Below, piece after piece: positions 34,139 through 42,941 of a stretch of 64,000 nt of DNA. How positions within the stretch are numbered: position 1 is the first letter of the stretch; each line of letters starts with the position of its first letter. The position numbers and the translations under genes were made by a program. The stretch comes from Nonomuraea dietziae (GTDB lineage: Bacteria; Actinomycetota; Actinomycetes; Streptosporangiales; Streptosporangiaceae): assembly GCF_014195505.1 (NCBI RefSeq), contig NZ_JACIBV010000002.1, positions 744,001-808,000 of the forward strand, in the 5' to 3' direction. A model generated the notes under the pieces. The model saw only the letters and a list, made by a program, of their open reading frames with translations, did not search any database and was not told the DNA's origin.

Positions 34139-34657
34139 ATGACCCAGCAGAAATCAGGACTGGTGCCGGGCATTCTCATGGGCCTGGCGGCCATGCTCGT
34201 CGGGGCGGCCGTCTACGGAGCCGTGATCGGCATCACCGAGTACGAGCTCGGTCTCGCCGCCATCCTGATCGGTGTGCTGGTCGGCCTGGGCATGATGGCC
34301 GTCAAGCCGTCCAGCCCCGTCCTGCCGCCGCTCGCCGCGCTGTTCGCACTGGTGGGCACGGCGCTCGGCACCGCCGTCGGCGGCACCGTTCTCGCGGTCA
34401 AGTACGCGCAGGCCGAGGGCTCCGAGGTGAGCTACCTCGACGCGTTCAGCACGGTCACCGCCATGATGCCGGACCTGCTCGGCGAGGACCCCAAGACGCT
34501 GCTGTTCTGGGCGATCAGCGCCTTCGCCGGCTACTCGTTCGTCAGCAAGCGCGTCAAGGCCGCCAGGCAGGCGCAGCCCGAGCCGATGGAGCCGGTCCCC
34601 GCTCCGCAGCACCAGCCGGAGGGCAGCCTGTTCACGCCGAAGAACCCGCAGGCCTGA
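34139..34657 (+). CDS. Small integral membrane protein of unknown function
   Basis: 172 residues with about four hydrophobic segments (ILMGLAAMLVGAAVYGAVIG, LAAILIGVLVGLGMMAV, LPPLAALFALVGTALGTAVG and a later LFWAISAFAGYSFV), then a basic stretch (SKRVKAARQA) and a Pro/Gln-rich cytoplasmic tail. I do not recognise a named family. It is divergent from gap and convergent with whiA, with a hairpin after it. Confidence 0.75.
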   Translation: MTQQKSGLVPGILMGLAAMLVGAAVYGAVIGITEYELGLAAILIGVLVGLGMMAVKPSSPVLPPLAALFALVGTALGTAVGGTVLAVKYAQAEGSEVSYLDAFSTVTAMMPDLLGEDPKTLLFWAISAFAGYSFVSKRVKAARQAQPEPMEPVPAPQHQPEGSLFTPKNPQA

Positions 34658-34665
34658 GCGCGACT

Positions 34666-34698
34666 CGCGGGCGCCGTCGCACGCGCGTGGCGCCCGCG
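34666..34698. terminator. Bidirectional hairpin between the membrane protein gene and whiA
   Basis: Perfect 10-bp arms (34666-34675, 34689-34698) with a 13-base loop, between convergent stops at 34657 and 34704. Confidence 0.6.
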
Positions 34699-34703
34699 CC
34701 CGC

Positions 34704-35684
34704 TCACTGAGCCAGCATGTCCACCGTCAGGTTCGCCTCGGTGTTGGGGATGCCCAGGTCGGAGGCGCGCTTGTCGGCCATCGCCAGCAGCCGCCTGATG
34801 CGGCCCGCGATCGCGTCCTTGGTCAGCGGGGGGTCGGCGATCTGACCCAGCTCCTCCAGCGACGCCTGCTTGTGCTCCACCCGCAGCCGCCCCGCGATGA
34901 CCAGGTGGTCGGGTGCGTCGTCGCCCAGGATCTCCAGCGCCCGCTGCACCCTGGCCCCGGCGGCGACCGCCGCCCTGGCCGAGCGGCGCAGGTTGGCGTC
35001 GTCGAAGTTGGCGAGCCTGTTGGCAGTGGCCCGCACCTCCCTGCGCATCCGCCGCTCCTCCCACGCCAGCACGCTGTCGTGGGCGCCCAGCCTGGTCAGC
35101 AGCGCGCTGATGGCGTCGCCGTCGCGCACCACCACCCTGTCGACGCCGCGCACCTCGCGCGCCTTGGCGTGGATCTTGAGCCGCCGCGCCGATCCGACCA
35201 GCGCCAGCGCCGCCTCGGGACCAGGGCAGGTCACCTCAAGCGACATCGAACGGCCGGGCTCGGTCAGCGAGCCGTGGGCCAGGAACGCCCCACGCCAGGC
35301 CGCCTCCGCGTCGCAGGAGGCCCCCGCCACCACCTGACGCGGCAACCCCCTGACCGGGCGGCCGTGGTTGTCGATCAGCCCGGTCTGGCGGGCGAGCGCC
35401 TCGCCGTCGCGGTAGACGCGCACGACGTAGCGCGAGCCCTTGCGCAGCCCCGCGGGAGCCAGCACCAGCACCTCGGCCTTGTGACCGAAGACCTCGCCAA
35501 TGTCCTTGATCAGCCGGCGGGCGGTGGCGTTGGTGTCGAGCTCAGCCTCGATCACGATGCGCCCACCCACCAGGTGCAGGCCGCTGGCGAAGCGCAGCAG
35601 CGTCGACACCTCCGCCTTGCGGCAGCAGGGCTTGAGCACCGGCAGTCGGCTCAGCTCGTCCTTCACCACACCTGTCATTGCCAT
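34704..35684 (-). CDS. whiA: Sporulation/division transcription factor WhiA
   Basis: 326-residue DNA-binding protein fusing a LAGLIDADG homing-endonuclease-like fold (N-terminal) to a C-terminal helix-turn-helix (LEELGQIADPPLTKDAIAGR). In Streptomyces it co-activates sporulation genes with WhiB. MAMTGVVKDELSRLPVLKPC is the typical N-terminus and fixes the start at ATG 35684, with GGAGG ten bases upstream. It lies 72 bp after yvcK in the conserved order uvrC-rapZ-yvcK-whiA. Confidence 0.96.
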   Translation of the reverse strand: MAMTGVVKDELSRLPVLKPCCRKAEVSTLLRFASGLHLVGGRIVIEAELDTNATARRLIKDIGEVFGHKAEVLVLAPAGLRKGSRYVVRVYRDGEALARQTGLIDNHGRPVRGLPRQVVAGASCDAEAAWRGAFLAHGSLTEPGRSMSLEVTCPGPEAALALVGSARRLKIHAKAREVRGVDRVVVRDGDAISALLTRLGAHDSVLAWEERRMRREVRATANRLANFDDANLRRSARAAVAAGARVQRALEILGDDAPDHLVIAGRLRVEHKQASLEELGQIADPPLTKDAIAGRIRRLLAMADKRASDLGIPNTEANLTVDMLAQ

Positions 35685-35756
35685 AAGCGTTAGTCCTCCC
35701 CCATACAGACCGGCTCCCAAGAAGTCTCTCGCACCTTCGAGCGGCGCCGACCAGGA

Positions 35757-37058
35757 TCAACGCTTCTGGAGGAAAATCTCGTCCAGGACGGAGGCAAGAC
35801 GTCGTGGGTCGTGCCTCGGCGAGCCGTCCTCGGCCGCCACACAGGCCGTGATCACCTGGCCGCCCAGCGCGGCCGCCGACTTCTCCAGCGCGTCGAGATC
35901 GTCCACCACTCCGGTGTCGGCGAGCACCACGTCGACGGTGAGGTCGGGCGCGTGCTGCCTGAGCACCTCGAGGTGCTGCTGCGGCGAGAAGTCGTCGGTC
36001 TCGCCGGGCTGCGGCGCGAGGTTGAGCGTCACCAGGCGCCTGGCCTTGGTCAGATGCAGCGCCTCGGCCAGTTCGGGCACCTTCAGGTGCGGCAGCACGC
36101 TGGTGAACCACGAGCCGGGCCCGAACACCACCCAGTCGGCGTCGAGCACCGCCCGTACCGCCTCCTGGCTGGCCGGAGGGTTCTCGGGAACCAGGGAGAT
36201 CGCCTGGACCCTGCCGGGGGTCAGCGCGCACGCCACCTGGCCGCGCACCGTCGAGATCACCCCGTCGAGCTCCACCCTGGCGACGATGTCGAGCGGGACC
36301 GAGGCCATCGGCAGCACCCTGCCCCTGGCGCCGAGCAGCCGCCCCACCCAGTCGAGACCGGCCACGGGGTCGCCGAGCAGCTCCCACAACGCCACGATCA
36401 GCAGGTTGCCGACGGCGTGGCCGTGCAGGTCGCCCTCGCTCCTGAACCGGTGCTGGACCACCTCGCTCCAGGTGATGCCCCACTCGTCGTCGCCGCACAG
36501 CGCGGCCAGCGCCATGCGCAGGTCGCCCGGTGGAAGCACGCCGAGCTCACGCCTCAGCCTGCCGCTGGAGCCTCCGTCGTCGGCGACGGTCACCACGGCG
36601 GTCAGCTCGTCCGTCACGTTCCGCAGGGCCGACAGCGAGGCGTAGAGCCCATGCCCACCGCCGAGCGCCACCACCTTGGGCTTGCGGCCCATCGACGCCG
36701 CTGACTCCACCGGCAGGGAACCGTCATCCAGGCTTCCCACCGGCGACGCCGCCCGCCGCCCGCCCCCGGAACCACCCTGCACGCGACCCTCCGGCAGAGA
36801 ACCCTCATCCAGATTTCCCACCGGTGCCGCCGCCCGCCGCCCGCCGCCGGAACCACCCTGGACGGGATCATCGGCGATCGTGGGGTCACCCGGGTCAGGA
36901 AAGGGCCCCATCGAGGGGCTGCCCTGACGGGTGCGGCCGCCCTGTCCGCCGGGAGCACCCTGTCCGCCGGGAGCACCCTGTCCGCTGAGAGCACCTTGTC
37001 CGGTGGGGGCACCGGTCTCGTCGGCTGAGCCGTCTACACCCTCGCGCCCATCCGTCAC
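35757..37058 (-). CDS. yvcK: YvcK/CofD-like gluconeogenesis factor with repeat-rich N-terminal extension
   Basis: 433 residues as drawn. The conserved YvcK core starts near residue 126 (PKVVALGGGHGLYASLSALR, VVTVADDGGSSGRLRRELG) and runs to the end. YvcK proteins bind nucleotide sugars and affect carbon metabolism and envelope synthesis. The first 125 residues are unlike normal YvcK: GQG-type short repeats (residues 19-41), then two copies of a 27-residue unit starting VQGGSGGGRRAA (66-92, 93-119). GTG 37058 overlaps the rapZ stop (GTGA), supporting translation of the extension. ATG 36692 (residue 123) with GGAG 12 bases upstream is the alternative start giving a normal protein. Confidence 0.88.
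   Translation of the reverse strand: MTDGREGVDGSADETGAPTGQGALSGQGAPGGQGAPGGQGGRTRQGSPSMGPFPDPGDPTIADDPVQGGSGGGRRAAAPVGNLDEGSLPEGRVQGGSGGGRRAASPVGSLDDGSLPVESAASMGRKPKVVALGGGHGLYASLSALRNVTDELTAVVTVADDGGSSGRLRRELGVLPPGDLRMALAALCGDDEWGITWSEVVQHRFRSEGDLHGHAVGNLLIVALWELLGDPVAGLDWVGRLLGARGRVLPMASVPLDIVARVELDGVISTVRGQVACALTPGRVQAISLVPENPPASQEAVRAVLDADWVVFGPGSWFTSVLPHLKVPELAEALHLTKARRLVTLNLAPQPGETDDFSPQQHLEVLRQHAPDLTVDVVLADTGVVDDLDALEKSAAALGGQVITACVAAEDGSPRHDPRRLASVLDEIFLQKR
36702..36863 (-). repeat. Two tandem 81-bp units inside yvcK
   Basis: Units 36783-36863 and 36702-36782 encode near-identical 27-residue blocks. They differ by scattered substitutions, such as CCCTCATCC versus CCGTCATCC on the plus strand, with the frame intact. 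Confidence 0.8.
36936..37004 (-). repeat. Short tandem repeats at the start of yvcK
   Basis: Three to four copies of an 18-bp unit (plus strand TGTCCGCCGGGAGCACCC, with variants), encoding GQGAPG-like blocks. Confidence 0.75.
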
Positions 37059-37942
37059 TCCCGACCCACATCCCGGTGACTCACCTGGACCTCCATCCCG
37101 CGGTCACGCAACCGCCCGCCGAGCTGCTCGGCCATCGCCACACTGCGGTGCTTGCCGCCCGTGCAGCCGACCGCCAGCGTCGCATAGCTCTTGCCCTCGC
37201 GCGCGTATCCAGTCGCGACGATCTTGAAAGCCTCCTCGTAGGCGTCGAGGAACTCCTTCGCGCCGGCCTGTCCGAGGACGTAGTCGCGCACGGGGCTGTC
37301 AAGGCCGTTCATCGGCCGCAGCTCGGGCACCCAGTGCGGGTTGGGCAGGAACCTGCAGTCGACCACCAGGTCGGCGTCGACGGGCAGGCCGTACTTGAAG
37401 CCGAAGGAGACCACGTTGACCCGCAGCCCCGGCCTGTTGTCGCCGCCGAAGTAGGCGACGATCTTGTTGCGCAGTTCGTGGACGTTGTGCGCGGAGGTGT
37501 CGATCACCAGGTCGGCGTTGGCGCGCACCTCGCGCAGGATGCCGCGCTCACGGGCGATGCCGTCGACCAGCCGCCCGTCGCCCTGCAGCGGATGGGGCCT
37601 GCGGACGTTCTCGAACCTGCGCACCAGCTCCTCGTCGCTGGCCTCGAGGAACACCACGCGGACGCGGACGCCGCGCCCCTCGAGCTCCTCGATCGCGGCG
37701 TTGAGATCGGTGGTGAAGGCCAGGCTGCGCACATCGACCACGGCGGCCACCTTGTCGGCGGCCAGCTTGACCCTGCCCGCCTCCTCGGCCATGGCGAACA
37801 ACAGCCCGGGCGGAAGGTTGTCGATGACGAACCAGCCGAGGTCCTCCAGCGCCTTGGCCGCAGTGCTGCGCCCGGCTCCTGACATGCCGGTCACGATGAC
37901 GAACGCGGTTCCGGCGCGTCCTTGATCCTCTGGGCTGCTCAT
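37055..37942 (-). CDS. rapZ: RapZ-family nucleotide-binding protein
   Basis: 295 residues. Walker A is VTGMSGAGRST (Arg in the usual Lys-rich position context), with DNLPPGLL and a C-terminal GCTGGKHRSVAMAEQL. In enterobacteria RapZ is an RNA-binding adaptor for GlmZ decay; in Gram-positives the YvcJ homologue hydrolyses GTP and its role is less clear. ATG 37942 is chosen over 37963 as it removes a non-conserved lead and sits seven bases after uvrC. The stop overlaps yvcK in a GTGA. Confidence 0.94.
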   Translation of the reverse strand: MSSPEDQGRAGTAFVIVTGMSGAGRSTAAKALEDLGWFVIDNLPPGLLFAMAEEAGRVKLAADKVAAVVDVRSLAFTTDLNAAIEELEGRGVRVRVVFLEASDEELVRRFENVRRPHPLQGDGRLVDGIARERGILREVRANADLVIDTSAHNVHELRNKIVAYFGGDNRPGLRVNVVSFGFKYGLPVDADLVVDCRFLPNPHWVPELRPMNGLDSPVRDYVLGQAGAKEFLDAYEEAFKIVATGYAREGKSYATLAVGCTGGKHRSVAMAEQLGGRLRDRGMEVQVSHRDVGRE

Positions 37943-37949
37943 AACCTCA

Positions 37950-39848
37950 CTACTCCTGGGCAAGCCTCGACACGATCACCTCTGCGGTCGCGCGGCCGAT
38001 GCCGGGAACCTCGCAGATCTCGGCCACACCGGCCTCGCGCAGCCGCTTCACGGAGCCGAAATGTTTCAGCAGCGCCTGCCTGCGCGCCGGACCGAGGCCA
38101 GGCACGCCGTCGAGCGCGCTCTCCTTCACCGTCTTGGACCGCTTGGAACGATGGTAGGCGATGGCGAAGCGATGTGCCTCGTCGCGGACGCGTTGCAGCA
38201 GGTAGAGGCCCTCGCTCGACCGCGGCATGATGACCGGCTGGTCGTCGCCAGGCAGCCAGACCTCCTCCAGGCGCTTGGCCAGGCCGCACACCGCGACGTC
38301 GTCGACGCCGAGCTCGTCGAGCGCGCGCTGGGCCGCCGCCGCCTGGGGGCCCGCGCCGTCGACCACGACCAGGTTGGGCGGATAGGCGAACTTGCGCGGC
38401 CTTCCGGTCTCCGGGTCGATCGGCCCGTGCACGTCGTCCTCAGCGGCGAGCTCGCCCGTCGCCGACTTCTCCTCCAGATAGCGCTTGAACCTCCGGGTGA
38501 TCACCTCGTGGATCGAGGCGACGTCACCCTCCTTCGTCCGTACGGCGAAGCGCCGGTACTCGCTCTTGCGCGCCAGCCCGTCCTCGAACACCACCATCGA
38601 GGCCACCACGTTCTCGCCCTGAAGGTGGGAGACGTCGTAGCACTCGATGCGCAGCGGCACCTGGTCGAGGTCGAGCGCGTCGGCGATCTCCTGCAGCGCC
38701 TTGCTGCGCGTCGTCAGGTCGCTGGCCCTGCGGATCTTGTGCTGGGCGAGCGATTCCTTGGCGTTGCGCTCGACGGTCTCCATCAACGACTTCTTGTCGC
38801 CACGCTGCGGCACCCGCAGCTCCACCCGCGCGCCCCGCTGCTCGGAGAGCAGTTCGGTGACGGCCTCGGCGTCGGGCGGCATGGCCGCGACGAGCACCTC
38901 CTTGGGGATCTCGCCCTCGGAGTAGATCTGCAGCAGGAAGTGCTCGACCAGATCGCCGGGCGTGGTCTCCTCGACCTTGTCGACCACCCAGCCGCGCTGG
39001 CCCCTGATGCGCCCACCTCGCACGTAGAAGACCTGGATGGCGGCCTCGAGCGGGTCCTCCGCCAGGGCGACCACATCGGCGTCGGTGGCGTCGCCGAGCA
39101 CGACCGCCTGCTTCTCCAGCGCCCGCTGCAGGGCCTGGACGTCGTCGCGGATCCTGGCGGCCCTTTCGTACTCCTGCTGACCGGCCGCCTCGCGCATGTC
39201 CTGCTCGAGGCGCTTGATGAAGCGCCCGGTGTTGCCCGCCATGAAGTCGCAGAAGTCTTCCGCCAGGTCGCGGTGCTCCTCGGGAGTGACCCTGCCCACG
39301 CACGGCGCCGAGCACTTGTCGATGTAGCCGAGCAGGCACGGCCTGCCGATCTGCCCCGCCCTCTTGAACACCCCTGCCGAGCAGGTGCGTACGGGGAAGA
39401 CGCGCAGCAGCAGGTCGACGGTCTCGCGGATGGCCCAGGCGTGGGAGTAGGGCCCGAAGTAGCGCGTGCCCTTCTTCTTCGCCCCGCGCAGGACCTGCAC
39501 GCGGGGGAACTCCTCGCCCATCGTGACCGCGAGGTAGGGATAGGACTTGTCGTCGCGGTACTTGACGTTGAAGCGCGGGTCGAACTCCTTGATCCAGGAG
39601 TATTCGAGCTGGAGCGCCTCGACCTCGGTGCCGACGACGGTCCAGTCGACGCCGGCCGCGGTGGTGAGCATGGTCTGCGTGCGCGGGTGCAGCCCCGCGA
39701 AGTCGGCGAAGTAGGAGTTGAGCCGCTGACGCAGGCTCTTCGCCTTGCCCACGTAGATCACCTGGGCGTTGGCGTCGCGGAATCGGTAGACCCCTGGAGA
39801 GTCGGGGATCGACCCGGGCTTGGGCCGGAAACTCAAGGTGCTCGCCAC
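37950..39848 (-). CDS. uvrC: Excinuclease ABC subunit C
   Basis: 632-residue nuclease making both incisions in nucleotide excision repair. The N-terminal GIY-YIG domain starts with SIPDSPGVYRFRDANAQVIY. A UVR motif lies mid-protein (EQDMREAAGQQEYERAARIR). The RNase H-like C-terminal nuclease (IECYDVSHLQGENVVASMVV) precedes two helix-hairpin-helix motifs (LDGVPGLGPARRQALLKHFG, EICEVPGIGRATAEVI). GTG 39848 begins VASTLSFRPKPGSIP. The frame continues upstream without similarity. It heads the uvrC-rapZ-yvcK run. Confidence 0.97.
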   Translation of the reverse strand: MASTLSFRPKPGSIPDSPGVYRFRDANAQVIYVGKAKSLRQRLNSYFADFAGLHPRTQTMLTTAAGVDWTVVGTEVEALQLEYSWIKEFDPRFNVKYRDDKSYPYLAVTMGEEFPRVQVLRGAKKKGTRYFGPYSHAWAIRETVDLLLRVFPVRTCSAGVFKRAGQIGRPCLLGYIDKCSAPCVGRVTPEEHRDLAEDFCDFMAGNTGRFIKRLEQDMREAAGQQEYERAARIRDDVQALQRALEKQAVVLGDATDADVVALAEDPLEAAIQVFYVRGGRIRGQRGWVVDKVEETTPGDLVEHFLLQIYSEGEIPKEVLVAAMPPDAEAVTELLSEQRGARVELRVPQRGDKKSLMETVERNAKESLAQHKIRRASDLTTRSKALQEIADALDLDQVPLRIECYDVSHLQGENVVASMVVFEDGLARKSEYRRFAVRTKEGDVASIHEVITRRFKRYLEEKSATGELAAEDDVHGPIDPETGRPRKFAYPPNLVVVDGAGPQAAAAQRALDELGVDDVAVCGLAKRLEEVWLPGDDQPVIMPRSSEGLYLLQRVRDEAHRFAIAYHRSKRSKTVKESALDGVPGLGPARRQALLKHFGSVKRLREAGVAEICEVPGIGRATAEVIVSRLAQE

Positions 39849-40496
39849 ATCCAAAAGCCTATAGGTCGCCACCGACAACCAAGCTCGCCCCTCGGCACGG
39901 CAAAGAGCGGCACGGCAAAGAGTCGCGCGGGTCCACGACACGATCCGTCCGGCGGGCGAGTCGATCACGTTGACGGTGAAGGCGCCCCGGGGGAAGGCGG
40001 TGTCGTGGCTGCCGGGCCGGCAAGCCGCTCGATCGTCGCCGTGCCGGCAGCGGCCGTTGCTCTGCGCCGTTGCGTGTGGTTCTGGCGCTTCGATCAGCGC
40101 GTGCCGTCGGCGCGCTCGTGGGCGGATGTGAGCCGGCGTGCGGCGTCAATCAGCTCGGCGCGGTCGGCGAAGCGGCGAACTGCTACTGTCTGACGTGAGA
40201 ATTGATAATAGCGCTTCCAGAATCTCCGCAGAATCGCTTCTGAAGGTCGCGGCCCTGCACGCGGACGCCCCGGAGCCGGCGACGTCGTGCACGTCGCGAA
40301 CGCCGGTGGCGGTCTGCCGGCCGCGCCTCTGGTTCGGCGAGACCCTGTCGCTGCCCGGCACCCAGCTCCCCGACCTCGCGCTGCCGCCGACCACGATCCA
40401 CGCCTTCCCCATCACCGGCGAGCGTCACCGGCGTCGCGTCCGTGGTGTTCGACGCGAGCTGGAGGTCCTTCGTGTCCACCCTCGTGAAGGCGCGAC
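39849..40496. other. Stretch with no supported gene upstream of uvrC
   Basis: About 650 bp where no frame on either strand resembles a complete protein, though small open frames exist. It must contain the uvrC promoter. Around 39930-40010 the minus strand encodes DTAFPRGAFTVNVID, faintly like a CrcB helix, but too short to call. Together with the TetR remnant to its right it looks like decayed sequence. Confidence 0.5.
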
Positions 40497-40719
40497 GACA
40501 TCTGCGAGCGGTACGCCAGGCGCAACGCCATCGTGCCCGCTCTGATCGAGCGGGCACGCGCGCGGCCGGCTTCGGGCGGAGTTGGACGCCGAGGCGCTGT
40601 CGGACCAGCTGGCCGGCGCCCTCAAACACCGAGTGATGATCACAGAAGCGCCGGTCGACCGAGGCCTATGCGAACGGCTCGCGTCCTCCGCGCTCAAAGG
40701 GAGCACGACATGTCCATGA
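40497..40719 (+). pseudogene. Remnant of a TetR-family regulator C-terminal domain, frameshifted
   Basis: One frame (from about 40500) reads ICERYARRNAIVPALIERAR. After a shift at 40563-40567 a second frame reads RLRAELDAEALSDQLAGALK followed by HRVMITEAPVDRGLCERLAS. Joined, they match the usual C-terminal domain of TetR proteins (ARARGELRADLD ... HRLLVTGEPLD). No HTH-encoding part is found upstream. The second frame stops at TGA 40717-40719, overlapping the cupin start at 40710, as would be expected of a former tetR-cupin operon. A sequencing error could mimic the frameshift, but the missing N-terminus argues for real decay. Confidence 0.55.
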
Positions 40720-41198
40720 TCGTTGAAACGGCCATCGTCCGCGAGATCGACGCCGAGACCATCGGCTCGCCCACCGCCACAGGACGGTTGCTGCTCGACT
40801 CCGACGACACCGGCGGAGCGCTGAGCACCGTCAGGATGACGCTCGCCGAGGGCGCGGACGGCGCCGCGCCGCACCACCACGCCACCTCGACCGAGCTGTT
40901 CTACATCTTGCAGGGCAAGGCCCGCATCCTGTTCGGAGGGGAGATCGTGACACTGCAGGAGGGCGACGTGGCGGCGGTGCCCCCGCTCACGCCCCACGCC
41001 TTCGCCGCCGCCCCCGGCCACACCGCCGACCTCCTCATCGTCGTCGCCCCCGGCATCCAGCGATTCGCCTACTTCCGGCTGCTCGACCGCCTCCGCAGAG
41101 GTGAGGCCACGCTCGAGGAGCTGCTGGCCTCCCAGGACCTGTACGACAACCACTTCCTCGACAGCCCCGCCTGGACACGCGACCGCCAGGCGTCCTGA
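40710..41198 (+). CDS. Cupin domain protein
   Basis: 162-residue single-domain cupin. Motif 1 is PHHHATSTELFYILQGKARI (metal-binding His cluster and Glu), motif 2 is DVAAVPPLTPHAFAAAPG. A helical C-terminal tail of about 45 residues follows. ATG 40710 with GGGAG six bases upstream. These small cupins often bind metals and accompany regulators or redox enzymes. The specific role is unknown. Next gene 29 bp downstream on the same strand. Confidence 0.8.
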   Translation: MSMIVETAIVREIDAETIGSPTATGRLLLDSDDTGGALSTVRMTLAEGADGAAPHHHATSTELFYILQGKARILFGGEIVTLQEGDVAAVPPLTPHAFAAAPGHTADLLIVVAPGIQRFAYFRLLDRLRRGEATLEELLASQDLYDNHFLDSPAWTRDRQAS

Positions 41199-41227
41199 TC
41201 CCGGACCCCTCACCGAAGGAGATCATC

Positions 41228-41650
41228 TTGTCCACCACGTTGCCGTCCCGGAGCACCGTCGGCACCGTTCTCGCCGTCGTAGGCAGCTTCTTCATCATCT
41301 ACGTCGGAGTGAACTATCTGCTGGCCCCACAGTCCACCGCGCCCGATTTCGGCCTGCCGAGCTGGCCGCGGGGGGAGGGCTCGGGATTCCTTGCCGTCAA
41401 AGGAGTCCGCGACATAGTGTCCGGCCTGGTGATCCTCGCGGTCCTCGCCGCAGGGAACCGTCGCGTCCTGGGCTGGGTGATGCTGGCCACGGCGCTCACC
41501 CCCCTCGGCGACATGCTCATCGTGCTGCTCTCCAGCGGAGTACCCGCGACCGCCTTCGGCGTGCACGGCGCCACCGCCGCGGCAGTCATCCTCGCCGGCG
41601 CTCTCCTGCTGAGCGATTCGCGAACCCACTCCCCGCAATCCATCTCCTGA
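41228..41650 (+). CDS. DUF4267-like four-helix membrane protein
   Basis: 140 residues, start TTG 41228 with AGGAG nine bases upstream. Four hydrophobic helices are visible (VGTVLAVVGSFFIIYVGVNY, DIVSGLVILAVLAA, WVMLATALTPLGDMLIVLL, GATAAAVILAGALLL). The segment GFLAVKGVRDIVSGL resembles DUF4267 membrane proteins. Likely co-transcribed with the cupin. Function unknown. Confidence 0.7.
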   Translation: MSTTLPSRSTVGTVLAVVGSFFIIYVGVNYLLAPQSTAPDFGLPSWPRGEGSGFLAVKGVRDIVSGLVILAVLAAGNRRVLGWVMLATALTPLGDMLIVLLSSGVPATAFGVHGATAAAVILAGALLLSDSRTHSPQSIS

Positions 41651-41653
41651 CAA

Positions 41654-41669
41654 CCGGCCCAAGGGCCGG
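41654..41669. terminator. Small hairpin between convergent genes
   Basis: CCGGCCC/GGGCCGG around AA, just after the membrane protein stop at 41650 and before the sigma factor stop at 41700. The loop is short, so the effective stem is six base pairs. Confidence 0.35.
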
Positions 41670-41699
41670 CGCGCCGCGGTGACCTGAACCCGCCATGGC

Positions 41700-42941
41700 T
41701 CAGCGGCCAGGACCCACCTCGGCGAGACGGCCGGCGAGGAAGGCGCGCTCGGCGTCGTTGCCCGCCAGTGAGAGCGCCCTTTCGTAGGCCACGGCGGCGT
41801 CGGCCTCGCGGCCCAGCCTGCGGAGCAGGTCCGCCTTGATCGCGGGCAGATAGCGATAGCCGGCCAGGCGCTCGTCCTGCTCGAGCGCCTCGATCTCGGC
41901 CAGCGCGCTGGCCGGTCCTGCGACCATCGCGACCGCCACGGCCCTGTTGAGCGCCACCACCGGGGACGGCCACACCTGCAACAGCCGGTCGTAGAGCAGC
42001 AGGATCTGCGGCCAGTCGGTGTCGTCGTACGTCGGCGCGCTCGCGTGCAGCGCCGCGATGGCGGCCTGCAGGGCGAACCGGCCGGGGTCGCCGCCGCCAA
42101 GTGCCCCCAGGACCAGCTCGTGCGCCTGCGCGATGGCCTCCTGGTCCCATGCCGAACGGTCCTGGCCGTCCAGCGGCAGCAGGCGGCCGTCCCCGGCCGT
42201 ACGGGTGGCCCTGCGGGCGTGGTTGGCCAGGAGCAGGGCGAGCAGTCCTCTGACCTCGCGCTCGCCTGGCATCAGGCCGTGGAGCATCCGCGCCAGCTCC
42301 AGCGCGCGCCCCTCCAGGTCGGTCCTGGTCAGCGAGGGCCCCTCCGGCGCGGTGTGTCCCGTGGTGAAGAGCAGGTGGATCGTGGTGAGAACCGCGTCGA
42401 GCCGCTCCGGCAGCTCGTCGGCCGTGGGCATCCTGAAGGGGATGCGAGCAGCCGCGATCTTCTTCTTCGCCCGCGTGATCCTGGCCGCCATGGTCGGCTC
42501 GGAAACCAGGAACGCCCCGGCGACGTGCGCGGTCGGCACGCCGCAGACCAGCCGCAGGGTGAGGGCGACCTGCGCCTCGGTGGCCAGGGCGGGGTGGCAG
42601 CACAGGAAGACCAGTCGCAGCCGGTCGTCGTGGACCTGCGGGCCCGCCGCGGCGTCCTGGCCCGTCACCGCCTCGGGCTCCACCAGCAGGTGGAGCTTCG
42701 AGCGCAGGGTCCTGGCCCTGCGCAGGGCGTCCAGCGCGTTGTGCCTGGCCGCGACGGTCAGCCAGGCGCCCGGCCTGTCCGGCACGCCGTCGCGTGTCCA
42801 GGCGTCGAGCGCGGCTGCGTACGCGTCCTGCACGCACTCCTCGGCCAGGTCGAGGTCGCGGGTGACGCGCACCGTCGCGGCGAGCACCGCGGCCCACTCG
42901 CGACGGTGCACCTCGGCCAGCACCTGCTGAAGAGAGGTCAC
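41700..42941 (-). CDS. ECF42-type RNA polymerase sigma factor with C-terminal extension
   Basis: 413 residues. The N-terminal 160 residues hold sigma region 2 (RVTRDLDLAEECVQDAYAAA, PGAWLTVAARHNALDALRRA) and region 4 (LTLRLVCGVPTAHVAGAFLV). The remaining 230 residues are a helical extension with repeats (ALNRAVAVAMVAGPASALAE, YLPAIKADLLRRLGR), the hallmark of ECF42. ECF42 sigma factors lack an anti-sigma factor and need this extension for activity. GTG 42941 overlaps the upstream DGPF-protein stop (GTGA). Last gene of a three-gene unit. Confidence 0.9.
   Translation of the reverse strand: MTSLQQVLAEVHRREWAAVLAATVRVTRDLDLAEECVQDAYAAALDAWTRDGVPDRPGAWLTVAARHNALDALRRARTLRSKLHLLVEPEAVTGQDAAAGPQVHDDRLRLVFLCCHPALATEAQVALTLRLVCGVPTAHVAGAFLVSEPTMAARITRAKKKIAAARIPFRMPTADELPERLDAVLTTIHLLFTTGHTAPEGPSLTRTDLEGRALELARMLHGLMPGEREVRGLLALLLANHARRATRTAGDGRLLPLDGQDRSAWDQEAIAQAHELVLGALGGGDPGRFALQAAIAALHASAPTYDDTDWPQILLLYDRLLQVWPSPVVALNRAVAVAMVAGPASALAEIEALEQDERLAGYRYLPAIKADLLRRLGREADAAVAYERALSLAGNDAERAFLAGRLAEVGPGR

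Noticed and set aside
39930..40010. Possible CrcB fluoride channel fragment on the minus strand
   Set aside because: Only about 12 residues resemble a CrcB helix and the flanks do not continue it; likely chance.
40183..40629. Small open frames on both strands upstream of the cupin
   Set aside because: None has a domain or consistent codon signal; the only meaningful trace is the TetR C-terminal remnant.
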